Shown one piece after another: positions 1-7,565 of a stretch of 11,637 nt of DNA. Within the stretch, counting starts at the first letter, position 1. Every line of letters begins with the position of its first letter. The DNA lies in contig CALBLB010000223.1 in NCBI GenBank assembly GCA_937896115.1, positions 1 to 11,637 on the forward strand, read 5' to 3'. Origin of the DNA: an uncultured Succinatimonas sp. (GTDB taxonomy: Bacteria > Pseudomonadota > Gammaproteobacteria > Enterobacterales > Succinivibrionaceae). Made by a program: the position numbers and the translations under genes. Below the pieces are notes generated by a model. That model had not been told where the DNA came from. It did not search any database and was given only the letters and a program-made list of their open reading frames with translations.

Positions 1-1489
1 AGCGGCTGCGCAATTCGCGTTTGTTGATTTTGCCGTTATTGGTTCTCGGAAGTTCCTGAACGTAGTAGATCTCAACCGGTCTTTGGTAAGAGGCAAGGTG
101 AGCGTGCAAATAGAGTCTGAAATCGTCGGCATTGAATTCAGCACCAGGCTGAGTAAGGATGAATGCTACCGGTACTTCACCGTACAGATTGTCTTTTTTG
201 GCAACCAAAGCAACTTCAACCACATTGGGGAAGTTGGAGATGATGCTCTCAACTTCCGGGCAGAAAACTTTCTCACCGCCGCGATTGATGATGTCCTTGA
301 CTCGATCTTTGATGAATAGTTCGCCCTGAGCGTTAACATAACCTACGTCACCGGTATTTAAAAATTCTCCGGAGAACAGTTTCTTGGTGGCTTCGGTTAC
401 AGGATAGTACTGTTTGATGACCATCGGACCTGCAATATAGATGAGGCCGGTTTCTCCGGTAGGCAATTCCTGACCGTTTTCATTGCGGATGGAAACTTTT
501 GCTCCTAAAGAAGGAGTTCCTGAGGACTGACATTTTTCAGTCTTGGAAACGTCACCTCTGAAAATGGTAAAAGGAGAGGTGGACTCGGTAAGGCCGTAAA
601 TAGAATGGATCTGAGCATTGGGGAACAGCTTGTTTAAAGATCTGATGATCCCTTCATTGAGTCGTCCTGCACCGCAGGCTATGGAACGTAACGACGGCAG
701 ACTGCCGGTCCCGCCTTTTAAGCATTCGCTGTGCAAAATGGCAAATACAGTAGGAGATCCGTGCAGGAAGGTGACATTATGTTCACGGATCAAACTTAAA
801 ATCCTATCGGCATGGAATCTGTTTTCAAGATAAATGGTTCCGCCCAAATCGATAAACAGAGCCAAAATGGCACTTAAACCGGTAATGTGGAAGATGGGAA
901 CTGCCAGGATGGTGCTGTCATCTGCGGTCAGTTTGAGGCCGTCTTTGTAAGCTGCCGCCGCCGCTTCAAGATTGTCGTTGCTGATCATGGCTCCTTTGGG
1001 GGCACTGGTAGTACCGGAGGTAAACATGATCACCGCAGTATCGCTTCCTGTTACGGAATCGTCGTCTTCTATTTCAAGTCTGTCATAGGCTCGGTAGTCT
1101 GAAAACAGTCTTAAGGAAATGCGTTTTTCAACCGGGAGCAGATCTTTTACGAAAGGCTGAACGGTATCATCGAAGAAAACCAGCTTAGGCATCAGCTGAT
1201 TTAAAAGGTTTGAAAAACCGTCGATTTTGATCTTGGTTGAAATAGGAATGACGATCACACCCAAAGCATTGGCTGCATAAAGCAGAGCACAAAATTCTAT
1301 GGTGTTGCCAAGAGCGTTGAATACCACGTCACCTTTTTTGAAATCGTTCTTTTTTAAGAAAGAAGCGCAGCATTTTACTTCGTTTAAAAAGTCGGTAGTG
1401 GTGAGAGACTGATCTTCGTACACCAGAATCGGCTTGTCAGGGAATTTAGCCGCGGTTTTTTTTAAACTTTTATATAAGAAGCCAGCCAT
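1..1489 (-). CDS. Acyl-CoA synthetase (AMP-forming), C-terminus cut by window edge
   Basis: The frame is open from ATG 1489 to the left edge, giving 496 visible residues. It is a class I adenylate-forming (ANL) enzyme that activates a carboxylic acid with ATP to an acyl-adenylate and then to an acyl-CoA. Visible motifs in order are the phosphate-binding loop TSGTTSAPKG (about residues 157-166), YGLTEST (298-304), TGDVGYV (about 379-385) followed by KDRVKDIINRGGEKV, and PRTNNGKINK near the end, with the probable catalytic lysine at 487. Only a few residues should be missing, since A10-type lysine motifs sit close to the C-terminus in this family. The start is supported by GGAG five bases upstream. 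No signal peptide or membrane segment is seen, so it should be cytoplasmic. A strong terminator separates it from the upstream thiolase, so it probably has its own promoter. The substrate cannot be read from sequence; the neighbouring operon suggests a short- or medium-chain acid. The family is certain, the specificity is not. Confidence 0.9.
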   Translation of the reverse strand, partial: MAGFLYKSLKKTAAKFPDKPILVYEDQSLTTTDFLNEVKCCASFLKKNDFKKGDVVFNALGNTIEFCALLYAANALGVIVIPISTKIKIDGFSNLLNQLMPKLVFFDDTVQPFVKDLLPVEKRISLRLFSDYRAYDRLEIEDDDSVTGSDTAVIMFTSGTTSAPKGAMISNDNLEAAAAAYKDGLKLTADDSTILAVPIFHITGLSAILALFIDLGGTIYLENRFHADRILSLIREHNVTFLHGSPTVFAILHSECLKGGTGSLPSLRSIACGAGRLNEGIIRSLNKLFPNAQIHSIYGLTESTSPFTIFRGDVSKTEKCQSSGTPSLGAKVSIRNENGQELPTGETGLIYIAGPMVIKQYYPVTEATKKLFSGEFLNTGDVGYVNAQGELFIKDRVKDIINRGGEKVFCPEVESIISNFPNVVEVALVAKKDNLYGEVPVAFILTQPGAEFNADDFRLYLHAHLASYQRPVEIYYVQELPRTNNGKINKRELRSR

Positions 1490-1656
1490 ATGATCTCCGC
1501 ATTCTTTTCCAATAAGAATAATTTTATTCTTCAAATACCTTGTTATAAAACATATCGATATTTGATTAAACTTTTATAACAAAATATTCTAGATATCCGT
1601 TTTTTTTTTTGCGTATTTTTTCTATTTGCATACAACTCTCTTTAATTTGATCTTTT
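1490..1656 (-). promoter_or_regulatory. AT-rich upstream region of the acyl-CoA synthetase with inverted repeat
   Basis: This gene-free spacer lies between the operon terminator and the synthetase start. It holds a perfect inverted repeat with 11-base arms, TTGTTATAAAA at 1540-1550 and TTTTATAACAA at 1572-1582, separated by 21 bases that include the palindrome ATATCGATAT (1552-1561). A run of eleven T on the plus strand (A on the coding strand) lies at 1600-1610, and a short dyad, GAATAA-2-TTATTC on the coding strand, lies at 1516-1529. Several TATAAA/TATAAC-like hexamers are present, but I could not settle on one convincing -35/-10 pair. The repeat is plausibly an operator for the synthetase gene, which must otherwise be transcribed from here because a terminator lies just upstream. 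Confidence 0.45.
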
Positions 1657-1681
1657 AAAAAAGAGGGCGGCGCTGCCGCCC
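1657..1681 (-). terminator. Rho-independent terminator of the TRAP/acid-catabolism operon
   Basis: Read on the minus strand, a perfect seven-base-pair GC stem (GGGCGGC/GCCGCCC, 1665-1681) with a three-base loop is followed by TC and six T. This is a textbook intrinsic terminator. It begins 42 bases after the thiolase stop codon and marks the end of the seven-gene operon. It also uncouples the downstream acyl-CoA synthetase. On the plus strand the hairpin is followed by CAAAATA, so it acts in one direction only. Confidence 0.9.
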
Positions 1682-1723
1682 CAAAATACACAAACTAAGG
1701 AGTCCAAAAAGTACGCTTGATAA

Positions 1724-2911
1724 TTACTCAGGCTTGGTGAAGTACATGGAAATGCCCTGACCGCCGCCTATGCACATGGAGATCATGGCATCTTTTTTGT
1801 CGGTACGTTGCAATTCATACATCACCTTGATGGTGAGGATGGCACCGGTGGCACCCAAAGGATGGCCGATGGAGATTCCGCCGCCGTAGATATTGACTTT
1901 TTCAGGATCAAGATGCAGATCGCGGCTTACGGCAAAGGCCTGAGAAGCGAAAGCTTCGTTGATCTCGAACATGTCGATCTTGGTGAGATCGAGTCCTAAT
2001 TTCTTGGCAAGTTTTTCAGAAGAGAACTTGGGTGAATAACCCATGAGCTCGGGTTTGAAGCCGGCAACGGCGTAATCTACAACCTTGAGCATAGGCTTTA
2101 AGCCAAGTTCGTCGGCTTTTTCCTTGCTCATGAGCACCACGGCACCGGCACCGTCGTTTAAGCTTGAGGAGTTACCGGCAGTAACGGTACCGTGCTCTTT
2201 TACGAAGCAAGGTCTAAGTTTGGCAAGCTTTTCGTAGGTCTGATCCTGTCTCGGGCCTTCGTCGGTATCAAAGATGGTGACGCGGCCTTTGCGATCTTTG
2301 AGCTCTACGGGCAGGATCTCATCCTTGAACTTGCCTTCATTGATGGCCTTGCAGGCTCTCTGATGGCTGCGCAGGGCGAACTGATCCTGCTCTTCACGGG
2401 TAACGTGATATTCTCTGGCCACGTTTTCAGCGGTAATACCGTTGTGGTTGCCGTCCAAAGGCCAGGTCAGAATGTCGATGACGCCGTCTTCAAAGACCTT
2501 GTGACCCATACGGGCGCCCCAGCGGGCTTCCTTGACGTAGTAAGGCAGACGGGAGGTGCTCTCGACACCGCCTGCAACTACGACGTCGGCGTGACCTGAA
2601 ATAATTTCAAGATAAGCGTCGGCGATGGACTGGAGTGAAGAACCGCACTGACGGTTTACTGAATAAGCGGTGGCACTTTCAGGTAAGCCGCCCTTTAAGC
2701 TGATGCAACGGGCGATGAAGCCGTCTTCTGCAACTTCACCGACTTCACCTATGATGCACTCGTCAACGATGGCCGGATCGATCTTGGCACGTTTTACCGC
2801 CTCTCTTACCACCATGGCACCCATATCGATGGTGCTGACAGTCTTCAAAGAGCCGCCGAAAGTACCGACCGGGAGTCTTGCGCCGCTGACGATTACTACT
2901 TCTTTAGTCAT
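1724..2911 (-). CDS. Thiolase (acetyl-CoA acetyltransferase / 3-ketoacyl-CoA thiolase)
   Basis: This 395-residue cytoplasmic thiolase reversibly cleaves acetoacetyl-CoA (or another 3-ketoacyl-CoA) with CoA to release acetyl-CoA. All expected active-site motifs are present: the nucleophilic cysteine in NRQCGSSLQ (Cys89), NEAF (318-321), the histidine in SIGHPLGATGA (His350), and the second cysteine in MCIGGGQG (Cys380). ATG 2911 is chosen over an in-frame TTG at 2917. The AGAGGA site is eight bases from the ATG but only two from the TTG, and ATG numbering places the cysteine at the family-standard position 89. The CGSS loop resembles FadA-type degradative thiolases, but acetoacetyl-CoA thiolases of the AtoB/Thl/PhaA kind cannot be excluded. 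It is the last operon gene, 49 bases after hbd, and is followed by the terminator. Its place suits the final step, giving acetyl-CoA. Confidence 0.95.
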   Translation of the reverse strand: MTKEVVIVSGARLPVGTFGGSLKTVSTIDMGAMVVREAVKRAKIDPAIVDECIIGEVGEVAEDGFIARCISLKGGLPESATAYSVNRQCGSSLQSIADAYLEIISGHADVVVAGGVESTSRLPYYVKEARWGARMGHKVFEDGVIDILTWPLDGNHNGITAENVAREYHVTREEQDQFALRSHQRACKAINEGKFKDEILPVELKDRKGRVTIFDTDEGPRQDQTYEKLAKLRPCFVKEHGTVTAGNSSSLNDGAGAVVLMSKEKADELGLKPMLKVVDYAVAGFKPELMGYSPKFSSEKLAKKLGLDLTKIDMFEINEAFASQAFAVSRDLHLDPEKVNIYGGGISIGHPLGATGAILTIKVMYELQRTDKKDAMISMCIGGGQGISMYFTKPE

Positions 2912-2934
2912 TTCCAAAATCCTCTGTAAAAAAT

Positions 2935-2951
2935 CTTAACGTTGTGTTTTT
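2935..2951 (-). repeat. Spacer repeat copy 1 (hbd-thiolase gap)
   Basis: The transcript-sense sequence AAAAACACAACGTTAAG lies between the hbd stop and the thiolase ribosome binding site, nine bases after the stop and 23 before the ATG. The same 17 bases recur exactly in the dctM/CoA-transferase spacer at 6205-6221, in the same orientation. A related CACAACGGTTAA occurs at 7546-7557 between dctQ and dctM. Function is unknown; an RNA-level element or the remains of a duplicated spacer are both possible. Confidence 0.7.
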
Positions 2952-2960
2952 AACCGGTAA

Positions 2961-3803
2961 TTACTTGTCGTATTTGTAGAAGCCCTGACCAGACTTGCGG
3001 CCCAAATGACCGGCTTTGACCATGGTCTCAAGCAGCGGGCAAGGACGATACTTGCTGTCATGGAAACCGTTGTAAAGGCCGGTCATGGTTGCAAGCATGG
3101 TATCGATGCCGACGAAGTCGGTAAGCTCCAGAGGACCCATAGGCATGTTGGCACCGAGTTTCATGGCGGTGTCTACATCTTTAGGATCGGCGCCTTCCAT
3201 AACCATGAAGGCAGCTTCGTTCTGCATGGGAACCAAGATGCGGTTGACGATGAATCCCGGCAGTTCGGGAGCATCCACGGTTTCTTTGTGAATGCTCTTG
3301 GCAAATTCCTTAACCGTGTTATAGGTGGCATCGTCGGTGGCCAGACCGCGGATGAGCTCAACGAGTTTCATTACGGGAGCCGGGTAGAAGAAGTGCACGC
3401 CCATGACCTGATTAGGACGATCGGTTACGGAGGCAATTTCGGAAATGCTTAAACCCGAGGTATTGCTGACTAAGATAGCTTCTTTCTTGCAGACCTTGGC
3501 CAATTCGGCGAATACGGCTTTCTTGATCTCGATCTTTTCAGGAACGGCTTCGATGACCAAATCGGCATCGGCGGCGGCAGCGTAAGTGTCGGCGTAGGTG
3601 ATCCTGGCGATCACGGCGTCGGCTTGTTCGCGGGTCATCTTGCCCTTGGCAACTTTCTTGTCATAGAGCTTTGCAGTGGTGGTCTTGGCCTTTTCGATGG
3701 CGCTGGGGAAGGTGTCAATGTTGGTTACATTGTAATCAGCTTGTGCGCAAGCTAAAGAAATGCCGTTACCCATGAGACCTGAGCCAATAACTACAACTTT
3801 CAT
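2961..3803 (-). CDS. hbd: 3-hydroxybutyryl-CoA dehydrogenase
   Basis: This 280-residue enzyme oxidises (S)-3-hydroxybutyryl-CoA to acetoacetyl-CoA, or runs the reverse, with NAD(H). The N-terminal Rossmann domain has the dinucleotide loop GSGLMGNG (7-14), and Asp30 at the end of the second strand favours NAD over NADP. The catalytic set expected for the family is visible: Ser116 in SNTSG, His137 in GVHFFYPAPVMKLVE, Glu149, and Asn187 in PGFIVNR. The C-terminal helical domain ends in the usual GRKSGQGFYKY. The length matches stand-alone Hbd/PaaH proteins, not the large FadB/FadJ fusions, so no crotonase domain is attached. ATG 3803 has GAGGT six bases upstream. It sits 32 bases after the SDR gene and 49 before the thiolase. 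Its stereospecificity is expected to be opposite to that of the adjacent SDR, so the two together could handle both enantiomers. Confidence 0.95.
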   Translation of the reverse strand: MKVVVIGSGLMGNGISLACAQADYNVTNIDTFPSAIEKAKTTTAKLYDKKVAKGKMTREQADAVIARITYADTYAAAADADLVIEAVPEKIEIKKAVFAELAKVCKKEAILVSNTSGLSISEIASVTDRPNQVMGVHFFYPAPVMKLVELIRGLATDDATYNTVKEFAKSIHKETVDAPELPGFIVNRILVPMQNEAAFMVMEGADPKDVDTAMKLGANMPMGPLELTDFVGIDTMLATMTGLYNGFHDSKYRPCPLLETMVKAGHLGRKSGQGFYKYDK

Positions 3804-3835
3804 TTTTTACCTCGGTTTAAATTACCAAAAAAGGT

Positions 3836-4579
3836 TTAAACAATCATTCCGCCACCTACATTGATTACTTCTGCAGTGATGTAGGCAGCCTCGTCGGAAG
3901 CCAGGAAGGCGACCATGTTGGCCACATCGCTGGGTTTGCCTGCATATCCCATCGGAATGCGGGCTTCCATGCTCTCCCAAGGCTTTCCTCCTTGAATTTC
4001 TTTTAACTTCAATGTCATCGGCGTTTCGATGAATCCTGGGCATATCGCATTGCAGGTTATTCCGTGCTTGGCGTTTTCTCTTGCCGCAGTTTTCGTAAGT
4101 CCGACGACTCCTGCTTTGGCTGCTGCATAATTGGCCTGCCCTATGTTTCCTAACCAACTGCCGGATGAGATGTTGATGATCCTTCCGTAGTTGCGCGGCC
4201 TCATATGCTTGACAGCCTCTTGCGTACAGTAAAAAGTGCCGTTTAAATCCACGTTGATCACCTGCTGCCACTGTTCATAAGTCATTTTGTGGAGCATGGC
4301 ATCGCGGTTGATGCCGGCACAGTTCACCAAAATGTCGAGCATTCCCTGTTGTTTGATCACCTCTGCAAAGCTTGATGCAACGTCCGCTGCGTCGGATACA
4401 TCCGTTTGATGAAACTCGGCTTTTCCGCCGGCTTCCTTGATACGACGCATGGTTTCGTCACAAGGTGCGGTATCCAGGACGGCAACATAAGCTCCGTCAA
4501 CTGCCAATTTCAGGGCTATTCCCTGTCCGATGCCGCTGCTGCCGCCCGTGACCATCGCTACCTTGCCTGATAAATCCAT
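3836..4579 (-). CDS. SDR-family 3-oxoacyl-CoA reductase / (R)-3-hydroxyacyl-CoA dehydrogenase
   Basis: This is a 247-residue classical short-chain dehydrogenase. Visible are the cofactor loop TGGSSGIG (11-18), NCAG (86-89), Asn113, and the catalytic Ser138, Tyr151 and Lys155 in the ANYAAAK context, followed by PGFIETPM. It is nearest in pattern to FabG/PhaB (NRDAMLHKMT, GQANYAAAK) and lacks the histidine and lysine of free 3-hydroxybutyrate dehydrogenases in the loop before the catalytic tyrosine, so a CoA-thioester substrate is more likely. Asp36 at the end of the second strand, and no arginine in the glycine loop, point to NAD(H) rather than NADP(H). That fits oxidation of (R)-3-hydroxybutyryl-CoA to acetoacetyl-CoA in a catabolic operon. 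ATG 4579 has GAGGG seven bases upstream. The gene begins 15 bases after the CoA-transferase. A role as acetoacetyl-CoA reductase for polyhydroxybutyrate is the main alternative, but no phaC is in view. Confidence 0.88.
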   Translation of the reverse strand: MDLSGKVAMVTGGSSGIGQGIALKLAVDGAYVAVLDTAPCDETMRRIKEAGGKAEFHQTDVSDAADVASSFAEVIKQQGMLDILVNCAGINRDAMLHKMTYEQWQQVINVDLNGTFYCTQEAVKHMRPRNYGRIINISSGSWLGNIGQANYAAAKAGVVGLTKTAARENAKHGITCNAICPGFIETPMTLKLKEIQGGKPWESMEARIPMGYAGKPSDVANMVAFLASDEAAYITAEVINVGGGMIV

Positions 4580-4594
4580 AATTAAACCCTCGTA

Positions 4595-6172
4595 CTATTT
4601 AAGAATTTTCTCCTTAAGGCCGTACGTTCCCTCGTTGTAGATATCCGTATCGATGACCTTAAGGTCCTCGCTTAGGATAGGTTTAAAATCCATTAAATCC
4701 AGTACATCTTTTTGCAAATCGACACCTGCAGCTATTTCCATGAGCTTTACTCCCTCAGGAACAAGCTTGAATACGGCACGCTCGGTGACGATCCAGACCT
4801 CCTGCCCCTTGTCACGGGCAATCTTGCCGTTGAAGGAGTACTGAGCCACCTGCTTGACCATCTTGCGGATCTTGCCTTCCTGCTTGATGTGCAATTTTTT
4901 GCCTTCAAAGGAGAAGTCACAGCCTGAAGCGGTGAAGGTGCCGCAGAAAATGATCTTTTTTGCGTTTTGAGTGATGTCAAGGAAGCCGCCTGCGCCGGTG
5001 CAACGAGGTCCCATCTTGGTGGAGTTGATGTTGCCTTCGCCGTCCAATTCACCAAAACCCATGAAGGTGACATCCACGCCCGCACCGTCGTAGTAGTCCA
5101 TCTGCGAGACGTGAGTGATCATGGCGCACAGATTCTTGCCGACGCCAAAATCGATGCCGCCTGACTGCACGCCGCCGTAAATACCTGACTCTACGGTGAT
5201 CATGATGTCTTCGTTGATCTTTTCTTCATTGGCGATATTGCCTACTACATCGTTGGGAATGCCGGTACCTAGGTTGATGATGTTGCCAGGTTTGACTTCT
5301 TCCAAAGCACGGCGGCCTATCACCTTTCTTACAGTCAGAGGCAGAGGTTCGATGGAGTCGGCCACGACGCGGGATTGCCCGCTGTATGAAGGATCAAAAT
5401 ACCAAGACGAGGACTGACGATGATCGACAAGCGGATTGTCACAAACCACCACACCGTCGATGAATACGCCCGGGACCGTGACGCTCTTTGGATTTAAGGT
5501 ACCGTTTTGGACAATGCGTTTAACCTGAGCAAACACCTTGCCGCCGAAGCGTTTGGCTGCCAGTACTCCTTCAAGTACTTCAAGTTTCATCGCTTCTTCA
5601 TCGGTGGTGAGATTGCCCATTTCGTCACATTCGGTGCCGCGGATGATGCAGATGTCGATGGGGACTTTCTTGTAAAAGAGATACTCTTCACCGTCAACTT
5701 TCATCACATCGATGAGATCTTCAAGCGGTTTGGTTCGGCTGTTCATCTTGCCGCCTTCATAGCGGGGGTCGACGAAGGTGCCCAGACCTACTTTGGAGAT
5801 TTTGCCCGGCAAACCGCAGGCCATGCTGCGGTAGAGCTGAGCAATTTGTCCTTGAGGCATGCAATAGGCTTCAACCTGATTGTTGGCGATAAGGGACATC
5901 CAACCAGGCATCAAGCCCCAGTGAGAGCCGATGATGCGCTTGGTGAGCTTCTCGTGAGCCAGATGGAGCAGACCGTCTTTGCGATCGCCCTGACCGCAGG
6001 AATGCAGTACGGTAAGATCGCAAGGATGTCCGGTTTCCAAAAAGGTCTTCTCGATATCCTTGAGTATGGATTCTGCCGCACTGACCAGAGTCATGGCGAT
6101 GGTGCACACGGTCATACCGTCTTTTATCTGTGCAGTGACATCAGCAGGTTTTAAGACCTTAACCTTGATCAT
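4595..6172 (-). CDS. Fused-subunit family I CoA-transferase (propionate/acetate:CoA-transferase type)
   Basis: A 525-residue single chain carries both CoA-transferase halves, as in Pct and YdiF. Residues about 1-270 form the alpha-like half and about 280-510 the beta-like half. The catalytic glutamate that forms the glutamyl-CoA thioester is Glu328 in TVESGIYGG, preceded by LGTGIPNDV (301-309) and followed by the glycine-rich SGGIDFGVG (337-345) and MGFGELDGEGNIN (371-383). The reaction moves CoA between a donor such as acetyl-CoA and a short-chain acid. Pct-type enzymes are broad and accept hydroxy acids; acetoacetate is another candidate here. ATG 6172 has AAGGA eight bases upstream. It is the first enzyme gene after the transporter, which suits activation of the imported acid straight after uptake without spending ATP. 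Exact substrates cannot be deduced. Confidence 0.93.
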   Translation of the reverse strand: MIKVKVLKPADVTAQIKDGMTVCTIAMTLVSAAESILKDIEKTFLETGHPCDLTVLHSCGQGDRKDGLLHLAHEKLTKRIIGSHWGLMPGWMSLIANNQVEAYCMPQGQIAQLYRSMACGLPGKISKVGLGTFVDPRYEGGKMNSRTKPLEDLIDVMKVDGEEYLFYKKVPIDICIIRGTECDEMGNLTTDEEAMKLEVLEGVLAAKRFGGKVFAQVKRIVQNGTLNPKSVTVPGVFIDGVVVCDNPLVDHRQSSSWYFDPSYSGQSRVVADSIEPLPLTVRKVIGRRALEEVKPGNIINLGTGIPNDVVGNIANEEKINEDIMITVESGIYGGVQSGGIDFGVGKNLCAMITHVSQMDYYDGAGVDVTFMGFGELDGEGNINSTKMGPRCTGAGGFLDITQNAKKIIFCGTFTASGCDFSFEGKKLHIKQEGKIRKMVKQVAQYSFNGKIARDKGQEVWIVTERAVFKLVPEGVKLMEIAAGVDLQKDVLDLMDFKPILSEDLKVIDTDIYNEGTYGLKEKILK

Positions 6173-6204
6173 TTTTTTATTCCTTAAACTGTATCTGTTT
6201 CAAA

Positions 6205-6221
6205 CTTAACGTTGTGTTTTT
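6205..6221 (-). repeat. Spacer repeat copy 2 (dctM-CoA-transferase gap)
   Basis: This is an exact second copy of AAAAACACAACGTTAAG in transcript sense, 18 bases after the dctM stop and 32 before the CoA-transferase ATG. It has the same orientation as copy 1 and the same placement between a stop codon and a ribosome binding site. The remainder of this 67-base spacer shows nothing else recognisable. Confidence 0.7.
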
Positions 6222-6239
6222 TATTTCAGTCCTGAATTA

Positions 6240-7529
6240 CTAATAACCGAGTAAATGCGGCAGGAAAGTCGAGACGCTCGGGAAGAGAGTCAGGATGAGC
6301 ACGCAGACAGTCAGTGCCAGTAAGAAGGGCAACACACCTACGAACACTCTTTCCACGGTGGTCTTGGCGATCCTTGAGGATACGAAGAGGTTTACGCCCA
6401 AAGGAGGGGTAAGCATGCCCACGTTGGTGGCAAGAACCATCAGAATACCGAACTGAATGGGATCGATACCCAGAGCATTGGTAGTGGGCATGAGCACCGG
6501 AGTCAGAATGATGATGAGGGCCAAAGTCTCCATGAACATACCGAGTATGTAGAGCATGCCGACGATAAGCAGCAGTACTACGACGGGGTTTGAAGAGAAG
6601 GTGGTGATCATCTCGGAGAGCTTGAGCGGAGCGTTTTCCAAAGTAAGGATCTTGCCAAGCAGAGTCGAGGTAGCAACGATGACTACTACGGTACCGCATA
6701 CCATGACGCCGCTCATGATGGCTTTCCAAATGTGCAACCAGGTTAAGCAACGGTTAATGACGACACCTACGAAGATGGCATAGGCAACGGCGATGATAGA
6801 TGCTTCAACCGGAGTTGCGATTCCAAGATAGATGGAACCTAAGACTATGAACGGAGTGAACAGTGAGAAGAAGCCTTTGCGGCAGGAAGTTAAGAACTCC
6901 TTTAAGTCGAATTTAAAGTTTGCGTCACCGTGATAGTTATTCTTTTTGGCGATGATGTAGGTGGTCAGGCACAAAGAGAACGCTACGATAAAACCGGGAA
7001 TGAATCCTGCGGTAAACAAGCCGGTTACCGACACGTTGCCCAACACGGCGAACATGATCATGGAGTTTGACGGAGGAATAAGAGTGCCTATGGTACCGCC
7101 TGCTGCGGTGATGGCCGCTGCATGTTCCGGTTTGTATGAGTTTCTCATCATGGAAGGAATGAGAATTGCACCGATTGCAGCGGTGGTGGCGGTACCGGAC
7201 CCTGCGATGGCGGCAAAGAATGTGCAAGCCAAAATGGTGCAGATGCCAAGTCCGCCGAAGGAACGTCCTACCACCTGTTTAACCACAGTAATGATTTGGT
7301 TGGTGATGTTACCGTATTCCATCAGAGTACCGGCAACCACGAAGCTTGGTACGGCAAGCAACGGGAAAATGTTCAGACCGTCAAAAAGTGAATTGTGAAT
7401 GATGGACAAAGGCAGAATGTCGGTGCAGAGCAAAGTGATGCAAGAACTGGCTGCCAGCGCCATAAAGATGGGGATCCCCAGCAGGAACAGACCTGCCATT
7501 GAGAACAGAAGTATTTCAAGAGGAGACAT
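6240..7529 (-). CDS. dctM: TRAP transporter large membrane subunit (DctM family)
   Basis: This 429-residue polytopic inner-membrane protein is the transport subunit of a tripartite ATP-independent periplasmic (TRAP) system, normally driven by a sodium gradient. It starts with a hydrophobic helix (about 5-30) and continues with many membrane segments, as expected for the 11-12-helix DctM fold. Family motifs are clear: AGSGTATTAAIGAILIP (about 108-124), GGTIGTLIPPSNSMI, and the pseudo-symmetric GMLTPPLGVNLFV near residue 375. These hairpin regions form the substrate and sodium sites in characterised relatives. Length is normal. ATG 7529 has GGAG six bases upstream. It lies 36 bases after dctQ and 67 before the CoA-transferase, with no terminator between, which ties uptake to the enzymes. 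The gene symbol is the family name only; the cargo need not be a C4-dicarboxylate. Confidence 0.96.
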   Translation of the reverse strand: MSPLEILLFSMAGLFLLGIPIFMALAASSCITLLCTDILPLSIIHNSLFDGLNIFPLLAVPSFVVAGTLMEYGNITNQIITVVKQVVGRSFGGLGICTILACTFFAAIAGSGTATTAAIGAILIPSMMRNSYKPEHAAAITAAGGTIGTLIPPSNSMIMFAVLGNVSVTGLFTAGFIPGFIVAFSLCLTTYIIAKKNNYHGDANFKFDLKEFLTSCRKGFFSLFTPFIVLGSIYLGIATPVEASIIAVAYAIFVGVVINRCLTWLHIWKAIMSGVMVCGTVVVIVATSTLLGKILTLENAPLKLSEMITTFSSNPVVVLLLIVGMLYILGMFMETLALIIILTPVLMPTTNALGIDPIQFGILMVLATNVGMLTPPLGVNLFVSSRIAKTTVERVFVGVLPFLLALTVCVLILTLFPSVSTFLPHLLGY

Positions 7530-7545
7530 CGGGCACTCCGTTTAA

Positions 7546-7557
7546 TTAACCGTTGTG
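7546..7557 (-). repeat. Diverged third copy of the spacer repeat (dctQ-dctM gap)
   Basis: The transcript-sense sequence CACAACGGTTAA differs from the core CACAACGTTAA of the two exact repeats by one inserted G. It occupies the same kind of position, eight bases after the dctQ stop and 16 before the dctM start. The match is short, so relatedness is suggestive only. Confidence 0.35.
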
Positions 7558-7565
7558 AAATTTAA

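Noticed and set aside
2912..2917. TTG start giving a 397-residue thiolase
   Set aside because: The ribosome binding site is only two bases from the TTG but eight from ATG 2911, and the ATG places the active cysteine at 89 as in characterised thiolases.
5507..6154. A 215-codon open frame on the plus strand across the CoA-transferase gene
   Set aside because: It is antisense to a gene with intact catalytic motifs, shows no recognisable domain and has no convincing ribosome binding site. Long shadow frames are expected opposite well-biased genes. The same reasoning removes the other plus-strand frames within 83-8048 and the minus-strand frames inside the PTS gene.
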